From positions 5,331 to 69,330 of the forward strand of contig JAAAJB010000027.1 in NCBI GenBank assembly GCA_016098155.1: a DNA stretch of 64,000 bases, given 5' to 3'. Below, piece after piece: positions 33,634-43,909 of this stretch. This DNA comes from Actinomortierella ambigua. Taxonomy: Eukaryota; Mortierellomycota; Mortierellomycetes; Mortierellales; Mortierellaceae. The position numbers and the translations under genes were made by a program. The notes under the pieces are model-generated. The model made no database searches, was not told where the DNA came from, and was given only the letters and a program-made list of their open reading frames with translations. The first letter of the stretch is position 1. Every line of letters begins with the position of its first letter.

Positions 33634-35277
33634 CTACCTGTTGTCTGTTGAGGGTGTTGCCTCATAAGGCGGAGGGCTATCTTCGGGATCGATGGTCATG
33701 GCAATGTTGACTCGAGGGTGAGATGAGAATTGGATGTCTAAAGGTGACGACGACGATGATGACAATGGAAAGTGGTCTGGCGATGTTGAAAGCGCAGGCG
33801 CGACGTAGGCCCCTGCCATCATAGGGGGCATAGGCGGCGGTGCGGAGGATGGCATTAAACTGGTGTTGTTGTTCACTCCATAACCTACTACGGGTGCCAG
33901 GAGAATCGCGCCGGCTTCAAAGCCGTAGTGGTGGCCTCCGTCCAGCGAATTCTGCAATGCCATTTCCCTCCTTGCTCGGCGCGTTTTCTCGAGTCTAAAG
34001 ACGACTGCGACTCCGATAACACTTAGTAACAAGGCTCCAACCCCAATAATAATGACCACATTGATCCCTAGATCTTCTGAGGGAGCGATCGATGGAGATC
34101 TGCTAATGGATTGCTGCGCCCATGCACCAGCATAGGTCAAGTCACTCCGATAGCAAACATCAGGGTTCTCGGCATCAAAAATGACGGCAGTGGGAAGGCT
34201 ACCAGGATCGATGACGTGGAGGATGGGACGAAGAGCCATCCATGTTATCCTTCCTTCGTGGACTGTCTCTGATCTTGTAAAGCCGATTGATTTATGGAGA
34301 CCACCTTCCTACAATGTCGTTGAAAAATTCAGTAAAAAAGTGCGAAAGAGAAGTAGGTGAGAAAATCACTCTCAAGCTCGTCGACCTCCATCACCCTCGA
34401 TTGTAACACGATAAATACCCGAATACTTAAACCTACCCATGAACTTAATGTACCGTTATAGCTTGCTTGGACAAAGACGAGTCCTTGACTCTGACCATCG
34501 GTTGAGAGTAAGAGTTCGCTCCTGGAGGGAACACCCGTATCGAGAGTCTGAGCCGTTTGGAAATTTGGTGCAATTGTGGGGTTGGATGTGTTGAGTCGTA
34601 CTCTTGATAACCATACGTTGGTTCGTGCCTCCGCCAGGTAAAGATAGCCATCAGAAAACGCCATCGAGACCGCACTGGCACTCTGGTTCTATTTGAAAGT
34701 GTGACATTTTTGGGCTTCAATATGGTTCTCCTTTTTCCATGTGCACACTCATCTCACACTCGACTTCTCAATGTGTATTTGTGTGTGCAAGTGTACTTAC
34801 AAGTCCCCAGCTATCCTGCAGTGACCTCAACATACGGTTACCCTTCTCGAGGACACCAAATGCGACAGTATTTTTGTTCCTGAGAGCGCCATACATGTAG
34901 GTGTTATCCCCGGTGACCCAGAGTGCAATTGTTGAAGGGTCTATTCCAGCTGCCGCATCCATATCCAATACCGTCCACTTGCTATTCTCGCGGTGCGGAC
35001 CATCGTACAAGAGTCCTTGTAGGCGATTGTTCTTCCCTTTGAGAATGGCAATGAAGCCTACCGAAATGCTGTAGGCGCAACCCATCATCCCCGATAGCTG
35101 AGTACTCGGGATGCCCTCATATCCTTGACCCGGTTCTGCCTTAGTCATGAACTGCCATGTCCAGTCATCCATTGACAGTGTCCAGAGTGCGACCTCCGTT
35201 TCTTTGACCATGAGGGCCATCAGCTCCTTGCGGTCTCGACGGACGATGCAGCCCACTTTCCAGTTGTCGTTGGACAT
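33634..35277 (-). CDS. Paralog C: single-pass receptor-like membrane protein, 467 aa
   Basis: Three exons: 35277-34801, 34688-34437 and 34308-33634, both introns phase 0. It begins MSNDNWKVGCIVRRDRKELM and shares the exon-1 pattern with B (WTWQFM, GQGYEG). Exon 2 contains SDGYLYLAEARTNVWLSRVR, aligned with DDGYLILTGENSNIIVTRV of A and the GGYLSM region of B. A transmembrane helix lies at about 327-347 (VIIIGVGALLLSVIGVAVVF), followed by RLEKTRRARR. The tail ends with LDIQFSSHPR, also seen in A, and DSPPPYEA (PPxY at 455-458). A TATA box about 105 bp upstream argues for a short leader and against a hidden signal-peptide exon. Role unknown. Confidence 0.85.
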
Positions 35278-36288
35278 GGTCGGGCGAGTGTCAGAACGTT
35301 GTGGGAAGGGGTGGAGGGTGGGCAAGACGGAGCAAGTACAAGTCGGTACTTGAAGAAAATTGGAAATTACCTGCCTACTTTTTATATTCTCTGTGCGTAC
35401 AGCGGAGAAGATTAGATGGTTGGCGAGCTGTGCACCAATCGATTAGTCATTCATGAGAGCCGCCGGTGAGCCTGTGGGCTCGGCTACCCACCCGCCCTCG
35501 CCCATCACTCAACGAACAAGCTTGTTCACATATTTGCGCAAGGCGGAGTAATCTGTACAATCTTCGAGGCCGTTTTTAAGTGTACAAGATTGGGACTTTA
35601 GTTAAATGCGCACAGCTGTACGTCTAAAACGGCCACAGTGATTGTGCAGAAAGATCTATGCCTGTGCGCAGAGGTGTGACGAGTGTGTTCTTGGGACTTT
35701 GGGAAATACCGCAAAGGAACCATTTCGGTGAATGTTTCTGAACGAGACAATGTTTGTGGGAATCGTAGTTGGAGGGGGAGGACGTCTTTTACCAAGGAAA
35801 AAATATGTGGAACATCCCTCCACTATATTGAAACTAAAACAAAAACTTAAAACTTAAAACTAAATATTAAAATTCAAAAATTTAGAAAATACTCGAATCA
35901 AAATTCTGTGACTGTGCGAGCAAGCTCAGTGAGTCTCGGCAAGAACGGAGGCCGCTTTAACCTGAAGAACATGCGTGTTGGGGCCCCGTCGATGAGTAAC
36001 TTGTTTGACCGCAAGGGCTAGCAAGTTGTTTTATTTTAAGCTTTCATCTTCGTTTTTTCTGCATTTTACCCTCCTGGATATGAGTCCCCACCCCCTCATT
36101 TTCTCTACGATCACGCAAGCGAAATAAACATATTCTCCATTGCAACACGCGTGTTGACTCCTCAAAGCGTTTTCGCACTGTCAGTGGTTGGCACCATTCT
36201 GAATACATTTTGAGTAAGGAGAAAGGGGAGAGGGACAACTAGATCAGGTTATGGATACTGCGATGGTGTTAGAAGGAGCTACTGAACA
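35278..36288. other. Intergenic, A/T-rich patch
   Basis: This is the upstream region of paralog C and the 3' flank of the secreted trefoil-like gene. An A/T-rich patch at about 35825-35910 contains a repeated CTTAAAA. No gene seen. Confidence 0.5.
35381..35387 (-). promoter_or_regulatory. TATA box of paralog C
   Basis: TATAAAA on the minus strand, about 105 bp upstream of the ATG at 35277. Confidence 0.6.
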
Positions 36289-36732
36289 TCAAATGAACTT
36301 ATAAGCCCACTGTGCATCTTGCCCCATGTAGCTAGATTCCTTAAGGACAACCGGACTACCGTCAGAGCCTCCTGTCAGCAGAAGGATATTACTACCATCA
36401 GTGGTTGCGAGTTGATTCCAATCACCAGCGACAGGGTAGTTTTGCCATTGGTAGGGGTCTGCTCCGGTGACCACCTCTTGGCCATCGACACCAAGATATT
36501 CCGAGCTAAGTACGTTCTGGATGGTGATAAGGTTTGGCCCATGGGAAACGATACTCCAGTTCGGACTATTACTATCGAAGTTTAAATGCCAGCCAACAAC
36601 TTTTCCTTCCTTGATGTCCAAGGATTGACCTTGATATTGATAGTTGTTGATCTTAACCGCCTCTGACGAAACACAGATGAGTATGCTGCTGAGTACAGTA
36701 TAGATCAGGAAGCCGACTCGAAGACGTGACAT
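36289..36732 (-). CDS. Small secreted beta-trefoil-like protein, 147 aa
   Basis: A single exon. The signal peptide (MSRLRVGFLIYTVLSSILIC) is followed by about 122 residues with three Trp-containing blocks spaced like a ricin-B or CBM13 trefoil: GKVVGWHLNFDSNSPNWSIV, EYLGVDGQEVVTGADPYQWQ, and SPVVLKESS...AQWAYKF. Trefoil lectins bind sugars outside the cell; that role here is inference from the repeat pattern and size. The mature part appears to lack cysteine. A TATA box lies 109 bp upstream. It sits beside the receptor-like cluster. Confidence 0.75.
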   Translation of the reverse strand: MSRLRVGFLIYTVLSSILICVSSEAVKINNYQYQGQSLDIKEGKVVGWHLNFDSNSPNWSIVSHGPNLITIQNVLSSEYLGVDGQEVVTGADPYQWQNYPVAGDWNQLATTDGSNILLLTGGSDGSPVVLKESSYMGQDAQWAYKFI

Positions 36733-36840
36733 GTTGTTCGATAGGACAAGTGAACAAGTGGGATGAGCGGGCGGGCGGTCTTGAAATGAGGGGATAGGAA
36801 GGTGGGTTGTTGGTTTGGTGTTCAAGTCAGAGAGGCACTG

Positions 36841-36848
36841 TATTTATA
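36841..36848 (-). promoter_or_regulatory. TATA box of the trefoil-like gene
   Basis: TATAAATA on the minus strand, 109 bp upstream of the ATG at 36732. Confidence 0.6.
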
Positions 36849-37550
36849 CTGTTTTCTTCCCCTGTTCTCCACCTCCTGAACTATTACTCTTCTCTCCATT
36901 CTCATTCTGGTCTCCCAGAGGCTCTCCTCGTTCTATCTCTGAAGTTCTGAAATGCATAAATGTGTTCAGCGCGACAAATCTGCCCCCTGATTTTCTTTGC
37001 CAGCTAGCATGCGCTTTGGTTGCTTTGCTACACTCTCCATCTTCGACCCCATCGTACACAGCGAAGGCCAATAAATAAGAGACCAGGAGTGAGCACCAGG
37101 TCTGCGACCGATCACCCTCATAGTCTGGGGCCAAATCACTGGATACGAATTGGTGGTGGCAGCCGGTGGGTTTGGCCCTTACCTCTTCCTCGGCTTTAGC
37201 AGGAAACCCCGAAAGGATGGAGCAACGAAAATAGCTCAAGGGGGCGGAGTGGATTGCCAGGAGAGACAAAAATGGTCCACGACGACTGAATAAACAACTT
37301 ACTTGACAGGGCAGAGAAGACAAGTCAGGGCGAAAAAAAAATAGATGGAAGGGGAGGGATAACAGGAGGAGAGTCAGGGGGCAACGCCAGAAAGAGGGAA
37401 ATTCAAGGTACTACGAAAGTTGCGAGAAAATACGGGCTAAGTCTTAGAAACAACACCAAAACAGTGTAGGTGAAGGAGAACAATCATGGCGAAACATTCT
37501 TTGCATGCCGCGCACTGTTCTTTACATGGTGTATTCTTTGTCGACCCCTT
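36849..37550. other. Intergenic, no supported gene
   Basis: This region holds G/A-rich runs and open frames without motifs or splice support. Confidence 0.45.
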
Positions 37551-37867
37551 TCAGCTTTGTGCTATTATTGTGTTGGATGCTGACGCAGATCTTCTTGATA
37601 GAGCAACAGCCATTCGTCTTCGCTCCTTTTCATCAAAATCATACACGATTATGCTGTCACCCACTTTGTCTACCGGGATGCGTCTACAGTTCTATAGTCA
37701 TCCACACCATCATTCACCTTGCACGAGAGCCAGACATTGTCCTGGCTGTGATCATAGGCCGTCAAGGACAGGTCGTATGGCTGCCGTGTTCTACACATCG
37801 TGGTTTCCAAAGGATGGAGCGGCGGATCCATCTCGTGCCTCGAACAGTCTTCGATACAGTTGAGCAT
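37551..37867 (-). pseudogene. Possible broken small gene (frameshift)
   Basis: Two protein-like segments lie end to end in different frames. The upstream frame reads YDLSLTAYDHSQDNVWLSCK (about 37867-37692). The downstream frame reads CRRIPVDKVGDSIIVYDFDE and runs to a stop at 37551. They meet at about 37690-37715 without room for a normal intron; the only GT...AG option is 26 nt. A frameshift or a sequencing error is the simplest explanation. The family is unknown. Confidence 0.3.
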
Positions 37868-39387
37868 GGACACTTGTAATTTTCATATATTCACAAAGTC
37901 CAGCTCTGTCATGCAAAAGTGCTCTGTACGATATCTTTTGTTTGCGAGCAGGTATGTAAACGCAACAAAATCCAATAACACGCCAAACACGCAAACACGC
38001 ACACACTCAACTCGCACACACCCCTGTCTGCCAATTAAATTGATGCCGCGATTCTCAAAACACCAAATAATAATGGCTTGCCGCAATTAGCCTCCCCTCC
38101 TCCTCTTCCTACTTCTGCACACTTTGCGAGTCACTCCCTCCCATTCGAACACATCATATCATAGGGCGCCTAATGCCTCCCATGGAGAATCATACACATC
38201 GATGTAAATTCAGCGCCTTTCCACTGGCCAGCAGTCTAACTACCTATACAAACGCGAGATCTGTCTCAGAAAAGACCGCTTCACGCAAGCGCCTCAAAAG
38301 TCGATGATAGTACAACTTCCCCCCACCCTTTCCCCTAAATACCCTGGTAGCTGTCCACACAAGCTTGGAGAGGCCGATGCGCTTGAAAGCTCAGACAGTT
38401 CGTGCCAAGAATCAAAATTTGATTTCATGCAGACGTTGGGACAACGCCATCAATGAGGGTTGAGATCGATATTGAGAGATAAATCCTAACAAGCATGGAC
38501 GATTGTTGTCGAACCTATGTAGAAACCATGAATCCAGCCCCTCTTACTCTTACACACACACACCGTGTTTGTTCGTCTAGACGCGAATGGAAATCCTGTT
38601 TTTATTATCATACAAAACATGCGTGTGTACTGCTGCTAGACAGCCTATGCGGTGCTGTCAAGTGAGCTCACCTCCTCACAGGTTCATCAGAGAATGTTGG
38701 GCTGTGCTCGTAGTTTTTTTAAGGCGATTTCACCCGTTTCTGAAATTCCAACTCTAAATCCACTCCTCCTTTACCCGCGCTCCCCTCCCCCCTCCCCAAT
38801 TTAGCCTGTCCGATGTCGCGGACAAGATGGAGAAGAGCGCTGTCGTGACTAAAGGTTGGCTCGAGGAGCGAGCAGACCTAACGCTGGATGCCAAAAATAA
38901 AATTTCGACGCCCCAGTAGTTGAGGTACTTCCGTGAGTAAGAATATAAAACGAAAGCACGTTACGTTCTTTGTCTCATACTTTCACGGCCTTCATTGATC
39001 TCGGTCTTAACGCTTTAATCAGTATATATAGGTGAAACCCATCAATGGGCCTGAGCCATCACCAAAGCGTCCATGCTCCAACCACCAACCCCTGGTAGTG
39101 ACAGGCAGTCTAACAGTGTGAGGCAAGATAAACGGGTGCATACGAAAAACGTTTTTTTTTGACGCGCAGCGTTACTACTAACTACATTCTACTTCATAAG
39201 AAATGGGGGGAAGGATGTTGGGTGTTTACAAGGAACACAAGGTGACATGATAAGGAGGTATCAAATAAATAAAATCGTTGAAAAAAAAATGTAGATTGCC
39301 AAAAAGTCATTGCGAAACCAACAACCAAGTGTAGGCAGGCGGAACTGTAACAAGCGCATTCTTTCTTTCTTTCTTTCTTTCTTTTGT
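37868..39387. other. Intergenic, 1.5 kb
   Basis: A TATA-like ATATAAAAC at about 38942-38950 and TATATATA at about 39025 have no supported gene downstream. A CTTT microsatellite lies at about 39361-39384, beside the end of paralog D. Confidence 0.45.
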
Positions 39388-41496
39388 TCACACCACTTGC
39401 GGCGCACGAGGACGGGTTGAACGTGGCACTGCAGGAGCCTCGTTCACAGGCAAATCTCCTACATAAGGGCTGTCGTACTGAGGAGGATAGGTCGGAGAAC
39501 GGCTCTCGCTTCTGTTGTTGCCTGCAGTGGTCGGCCCAAGGTAGAGTTGGGGCGAAGAGGAGGAGGCGGGATATGAGGAGGAGACGGGAGAAGACGAGGA
39601 GGAGGGTGAGGCCCCACCACTGATGGCCACTGCTGGGTAAAGAGGCTCGGTTGGCGCCTGATGTAGTATGGGATACTGCCAAGCTTCATCACTGGGAATC
39701 TTGCCTCCGTCCACAATAGGCGGAACAGAGGCCATCGCATGCTGTATGAACTGTTGCTGTTGCTGTTGCTGTTGCTGTTGTTGTTGCTGTTGCTGTTGAT
39801 GTTGATGTTGCTGTTGATGTTGCTGTTGCTGCTGCTGCTGCTGCTGCTGTTGATTTTGATAGTAAGATTGAAGCAGGCTCTGACCATCCTGAATGCCGCC
39901 GAGACCGTCCTTCTTCGGCTCCTGGTAAGCGTTAGTCGGGCTTGGGCACTGACTCTTGATCGGGCCCAAGCTATAGTCTTGGTTCTGGCTCTGGTCCTGG
40001 TTCTGGTCCTGACTTTGACCCTGGCTCTGGTTCTGGTTCTTTTTCCTAAAGTGTCGGGCAATAAACAACCCCGCCACGATCACCACGAGGACGCCGACCA
40101 CAATCCCGGCGATTGCGCCACCGGAAAGGCCTGATGTTGAATCGCTCTTCGGCTTGTTGTCGTTGCCATTATTGTTGTTATTGTTGTCTCCAGGTAGCGT
40201 TGGAGCATTAGGATCTCCAAGGGTGTAGTAAAACAGGTTCTGGGTCACAGAAGGAAAGGACAGTTTTTCGTTTCTGCCCTCATACGAAAATTTGTCCAGC
40301 TTGAGACTTTGTTTGGGCACCATATACAGAAGAGGGCGACCATTGCTGTCAAGCGCTGCTTCATAGGCTTGCGGGACCACGCGAACGTCAATATCAATCT
40401 TTTCGTCATAGCCTATCCCGTTGAAGCGATACAATTGACGGAACTAGAAGAAGAAAAGGAGGAGGAGGAGGAATGTGAGATGTGCAAAGTAGACCAAAAA
40501 AAATAGACTTCAGAACAAAGTTTGGTATAGCTTTACCTGGGTTTGGGTGTCTCTGCAGGTAAAAAAAAAGTACTTGTCCACAGCCACTCGCGTATTGTTT
40601 TCGTGGTTGCAATCGCCACGCAAGGTCACATTGTAGATAGGGACCTGTGCAGCAGGGAGCGGTGAGATGACGGCCGTCTTGAGGGGATACTTGAAGCTGT
40701 ACGAAAGATTATCCCCGTTGGGGTTCTGACCGCCTTTCCATACCCACATGAGGACGTTCAAGTTTCCAGCTCCATGCTTCAGAAAGATATTGGCCGCCTG
40801 TCGATCGGGCTTTTCTAGGCAAAGACATAGACAAAACAAGATGGGTATGTGTAGAGAGGTTGAGAATTGGAAAGCAAACGGGTCAAGCACCTCCGACATC
40901 AAAAAAAAAAAAAAAAACAAAACAACAAAACATGGTTGCAGTTGTTGTTTTTTTTTCATTATTCGTACCCAGGTCCAGTTCTGAGGAATGCGAACAAAGC
41001 TTGTTTGGCCAGGGTTCAGGACGCTAAAGGAAATGACAGACTGCTCTGCGCGCGCGTACAGCACAGCGTGTTCCTGGCTCCCTTCCGAGACAGGGACGCT
41101 GAAGATGGACCAGTTGAGGGTTTCATGGATGCTGCCCGCAAGAATCGTGGACCAGGTCCCGGAACCAGCCGAGGGAGTATATTGGAAACCTGCGAGAAGC
41201 TTCATCTCCCCTGGGACCTCGCCGTCATGCTTCTGGATGCTGGTAAAGGTGCCGGTTGGACTCACGGTACATTCGGCTGTCGAAGGATAGGAGAGAGAGG
41301 CCTTGGGAGTGGTGGCTACGACAGTCCATACAAAGTTATTGAGGGTGTTGGACAGGTCGTGTGTGCCTTTGAGTAGGATGGCTAGCTCGGTGGCCTGTCC
41401 AGAGGCTTTGTCAGCGTCATGGTCGTAACCAAAGGCTAGGACGTAGAAGGTGTTGGCTGAATCTTTTGTCCAGCAGCTAGGACGGAGAACGCCCAT
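39388..41496 (-). CDS. Paralog D: single-pass receptor-like membrane protein with poly-Gln tail, 618 aa
   Basis: Three exons: 41496-40969, 40809-40537 and 40443-39388, both introns phase 0, the layout of paralogs A-C. The N-terminal domain starts MGVLRPSCWTKDSANTFYVL and is more diverged, without a VGCIV box. Asn repeats lie just before the transmembrane helix at about 376-398 (AIAGIVVGVLVVIVAGLFIA), which is followed by RHFRKK. The tail has a long run of Gln broken by His and then TYPPQYDSPY (PPxY at 587-590). No signal peptide. The acceptor of exon 2 (TAGAAAAG) is the weakest junction; it was chosen because only it keeps the frame. Membership in the A-D family rests on gene structure, topology and the tail motif more than on sequence identity. 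Confidence 0.75.
39748..39855 (-). repeat. CAG/CAA repeat encoding poly-Gln in paralog D
   Basis: CAG and CAA codons with scattered CAT/CAC (His) codons, read directly on the minus strand. Confidence 0.9.
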
Positions 41497-41760
41497 GACG
41501 CAGCAATGAGGAATGTGGAGATGAGAGGAATGAGGATGAGGGGGGAGCTGAGAGATGGAGGAGCCTCTTTGAAGTAAAAAAACCCTTGTCAAGAAAGGCG
41601 GCGGCTATCATACACCACATCTTCGCTCTCATTCAGATTTAAGGTTGTTTGCATCAATCACCCTTGTTTCCTTCAACCCATTCATGCCGTCAGAACAAAA
41701 GGACAAAAGGACAAAAATAATAATGTTATGTTCTTTTTCTTATTTCTCGTAAATAGCTTA

Positions 41761-43909
41761 TTATGACCAGTCCGTCTCACGACGCGAATGCCATTGCGTG
41801 GCAAAACCATCGGCTGGGAGCTCTGCCGTGTTCAATGCCTCTGGCTCTGGCTCTGGCTCTGGTTCCTTGGGGCGATACTGTTTGGGCACCTTGGGTACAG
41901 GTGGTTCTGTTGCCGGTGCTGGCGGAGGCATTGGTCCACTGTTCCATCCAGCACCAAAGAATGTCGACAGGCGACTCGAGAACGAAGGTGCCAGCGATTG
42001 GTTCGATGAACGTCGTCCCAACTGTCTCGACTGCTGCTGCTGCTGCTGCTGCTGTTGCAGTGATTGCTGTTGCTGCTGCTGTGGTTGTGGTTGCTGCCGA
42101 CTTTGCTGCTGTCGCTGTTGGTGATGTCGTCGATAGCTGGATGGCGAGGAAGAGTAGTCATCCTCACCCTGTTCAATGTCTGCTGGCGCTTTGAATTGTG
42201 CTGCGATAGGTGTGACGAAGGCTGGCTTCGGCACCTGGATCTCGTCGTAGGCCAAGTGTTCCGAAGAAAGTCCATTCTCACCCCCTTGCGACCTAATCCT
42301 GGCAGCGCCGCCATTCCGCAGACCAATCTTCAAGTCAAACTCCTCCTCGGACATCATCTTGGCTCCGCTGGGGATGTTCGAGGCTGCGTAGGCGCCATCA
42401 TCTTCGCCCCACCACCAAAGACCGCGCTCGACAGTGCCACAGACGATCACGACGGCGATAGGGATCCAAAGCAAGAACACCACCGCATTGAGTGCGATTG
42501 CTGTGTTGACGGCACGGCACTGCGCAACATAGCCGTCAATCTTGGATAGGGTGTCTGTGAGGCAGTTCGTTTTGGCGCCATCGGCGTCTGCAGCCAAAAC
42601 GATCCAGCTAAGAAAGTTGAGGACGGTGAGGATGACAGAGATTGCGATAGTGGTTGTTTGTGTCCAGGGATGATTGATGATGCGAGGCAGCAGTGAGCGC
42701 TGGCTCTGGCGAACGAGGACTGGGCACAGCGACTGCCATATAGCCGAGGTTGATGTGAAGACAGTGGCGACAAGGACTGAATAAAAGTTTTCCAGGGAAG
42801 GCGGGAAAGAAAGAGGGGACCCCGTTCCAAAAATTATCGTCCGAAATGGTGTATTTTTTTTTGTGTTCATGAAGCACAAACATCATTCGTACAGGTGCAA
42901 GTATGTCGGCGAGCCCATTTTGATATGTATCGATAGTGTTGTCAGTGTTGTGTGTTGTGAGTGTATGTGTGTCGCATGTCAAAATTTAGGTCGCAGGTGA
43001 GACGAAAGTGAAGAAATGGAAAAGCAAGAGGCAAGAAGTAAGAAAAGAAAATGAGAGTAGAGAGCGAGGGGATGAAAGAATAAAAGAGGTGAGCACAAAT
43101 GAAGACCGCGGGTATGAGCACCCAATTGTTTGCCATGTTGAACACGAGCCTCTTCAACCCTGAAGCACTAGCCAACAGCCAGAAGGACTTACAGAAAGTA
43201 TAGCTGGGGTTACTGTAGCCAGTCTTCGAAATCTTGTTCCTGTATATGTTCAGTAAGGCAATGCCACATCCTCTATTAGTCATTGCTAGCTTTTTTGTTG
43301 TGCGGGAGCGTGAGATGGTCGACAAGATAAACAGACGATTTGACCTTGAGCGTTGCGGCGGAGGGGGGGTTCATTTCCAGTTTCCCCCCCCCCCCATGCC
43401 AAGTGTGCATGTCCGTCTGTCTTCTTTTGTTTCATGCCTCCCCTGTCCCTCCCCCAGCCCTCCTTGGAGGACTTGCTTAGATGCCTCTTGTGCCCCCCTC
43501 TCTTCCCCCCTCCCCTTGCGTACCTGAATGCATAGGCTGGCATGAGGGCAAGCCAGGCTGCAGTACTGATAAGAGCTAAGAGACCCCAGAGGAGGCGTAG
43601 ACGTTCAACAGTCGCCATCCGCATCACGCGTAGTCGAAGGTGCTTCCACTTGGATGGCTGTGATAGGGGGGTATTGGAGAATGCCATGGTGGGAGATTGC
43701 TGTCGAAGAGGAGGGGTGAGTTGTGCTCGGTCGCTGCTCTGGTTGGCCTCGGCGTAGTCAAGGGTATAAATATGCGTCTCTCGCGAGTCGTTCTGAGGTG
43801 TGTGTTGCTGATGGTGCTGTTTCCGTGGAGAGTCGCGCGGGGTGGTCGTAAACGGGATATTATGTTCTGATGGGCTTCGTTGCATACTGCTCGCTGAATG
43901 AACAGACAT
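41761..43909 (-). CDS. Four-helix (MARVEL-like) membrane protein with Gln-rich tail, 473 aa
   Basis: Three exons: 43909-43524, 43212-43193 (only 20 nt) and 42776-41761 (phases 2 and 1). Four hydrophobic helices: LLWGLLALISTAAWLALMPA (about 108-127), SYTFFLVATVFTSTSAI rebuilt across the micro-exon, TTTIAISVILTVLNFLSWIV, and AIALNAVVFLLWIPIAVVIV. The loop between helices 3 and 4 has two cysteines (TNCLTD, VAQCRA). Both ends are long and cytosolic in the predicted topology. The C-terminal tail has poly-Gln runs and ends in a repeated Glu-Pro block (EPEPEPEPEA). Four helices with this spacing recall MARVEL or SUR7-type proteins of fungal membrane domains, but the match is by pattern only. Confidence 0.75.

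Noticed and set aside
36849..37323. 159-codon minus-strand frame upstream of the trefoil-like gene
   Set aside because: It overlaps the TATA box region of that gene and shows no conserved pattern.
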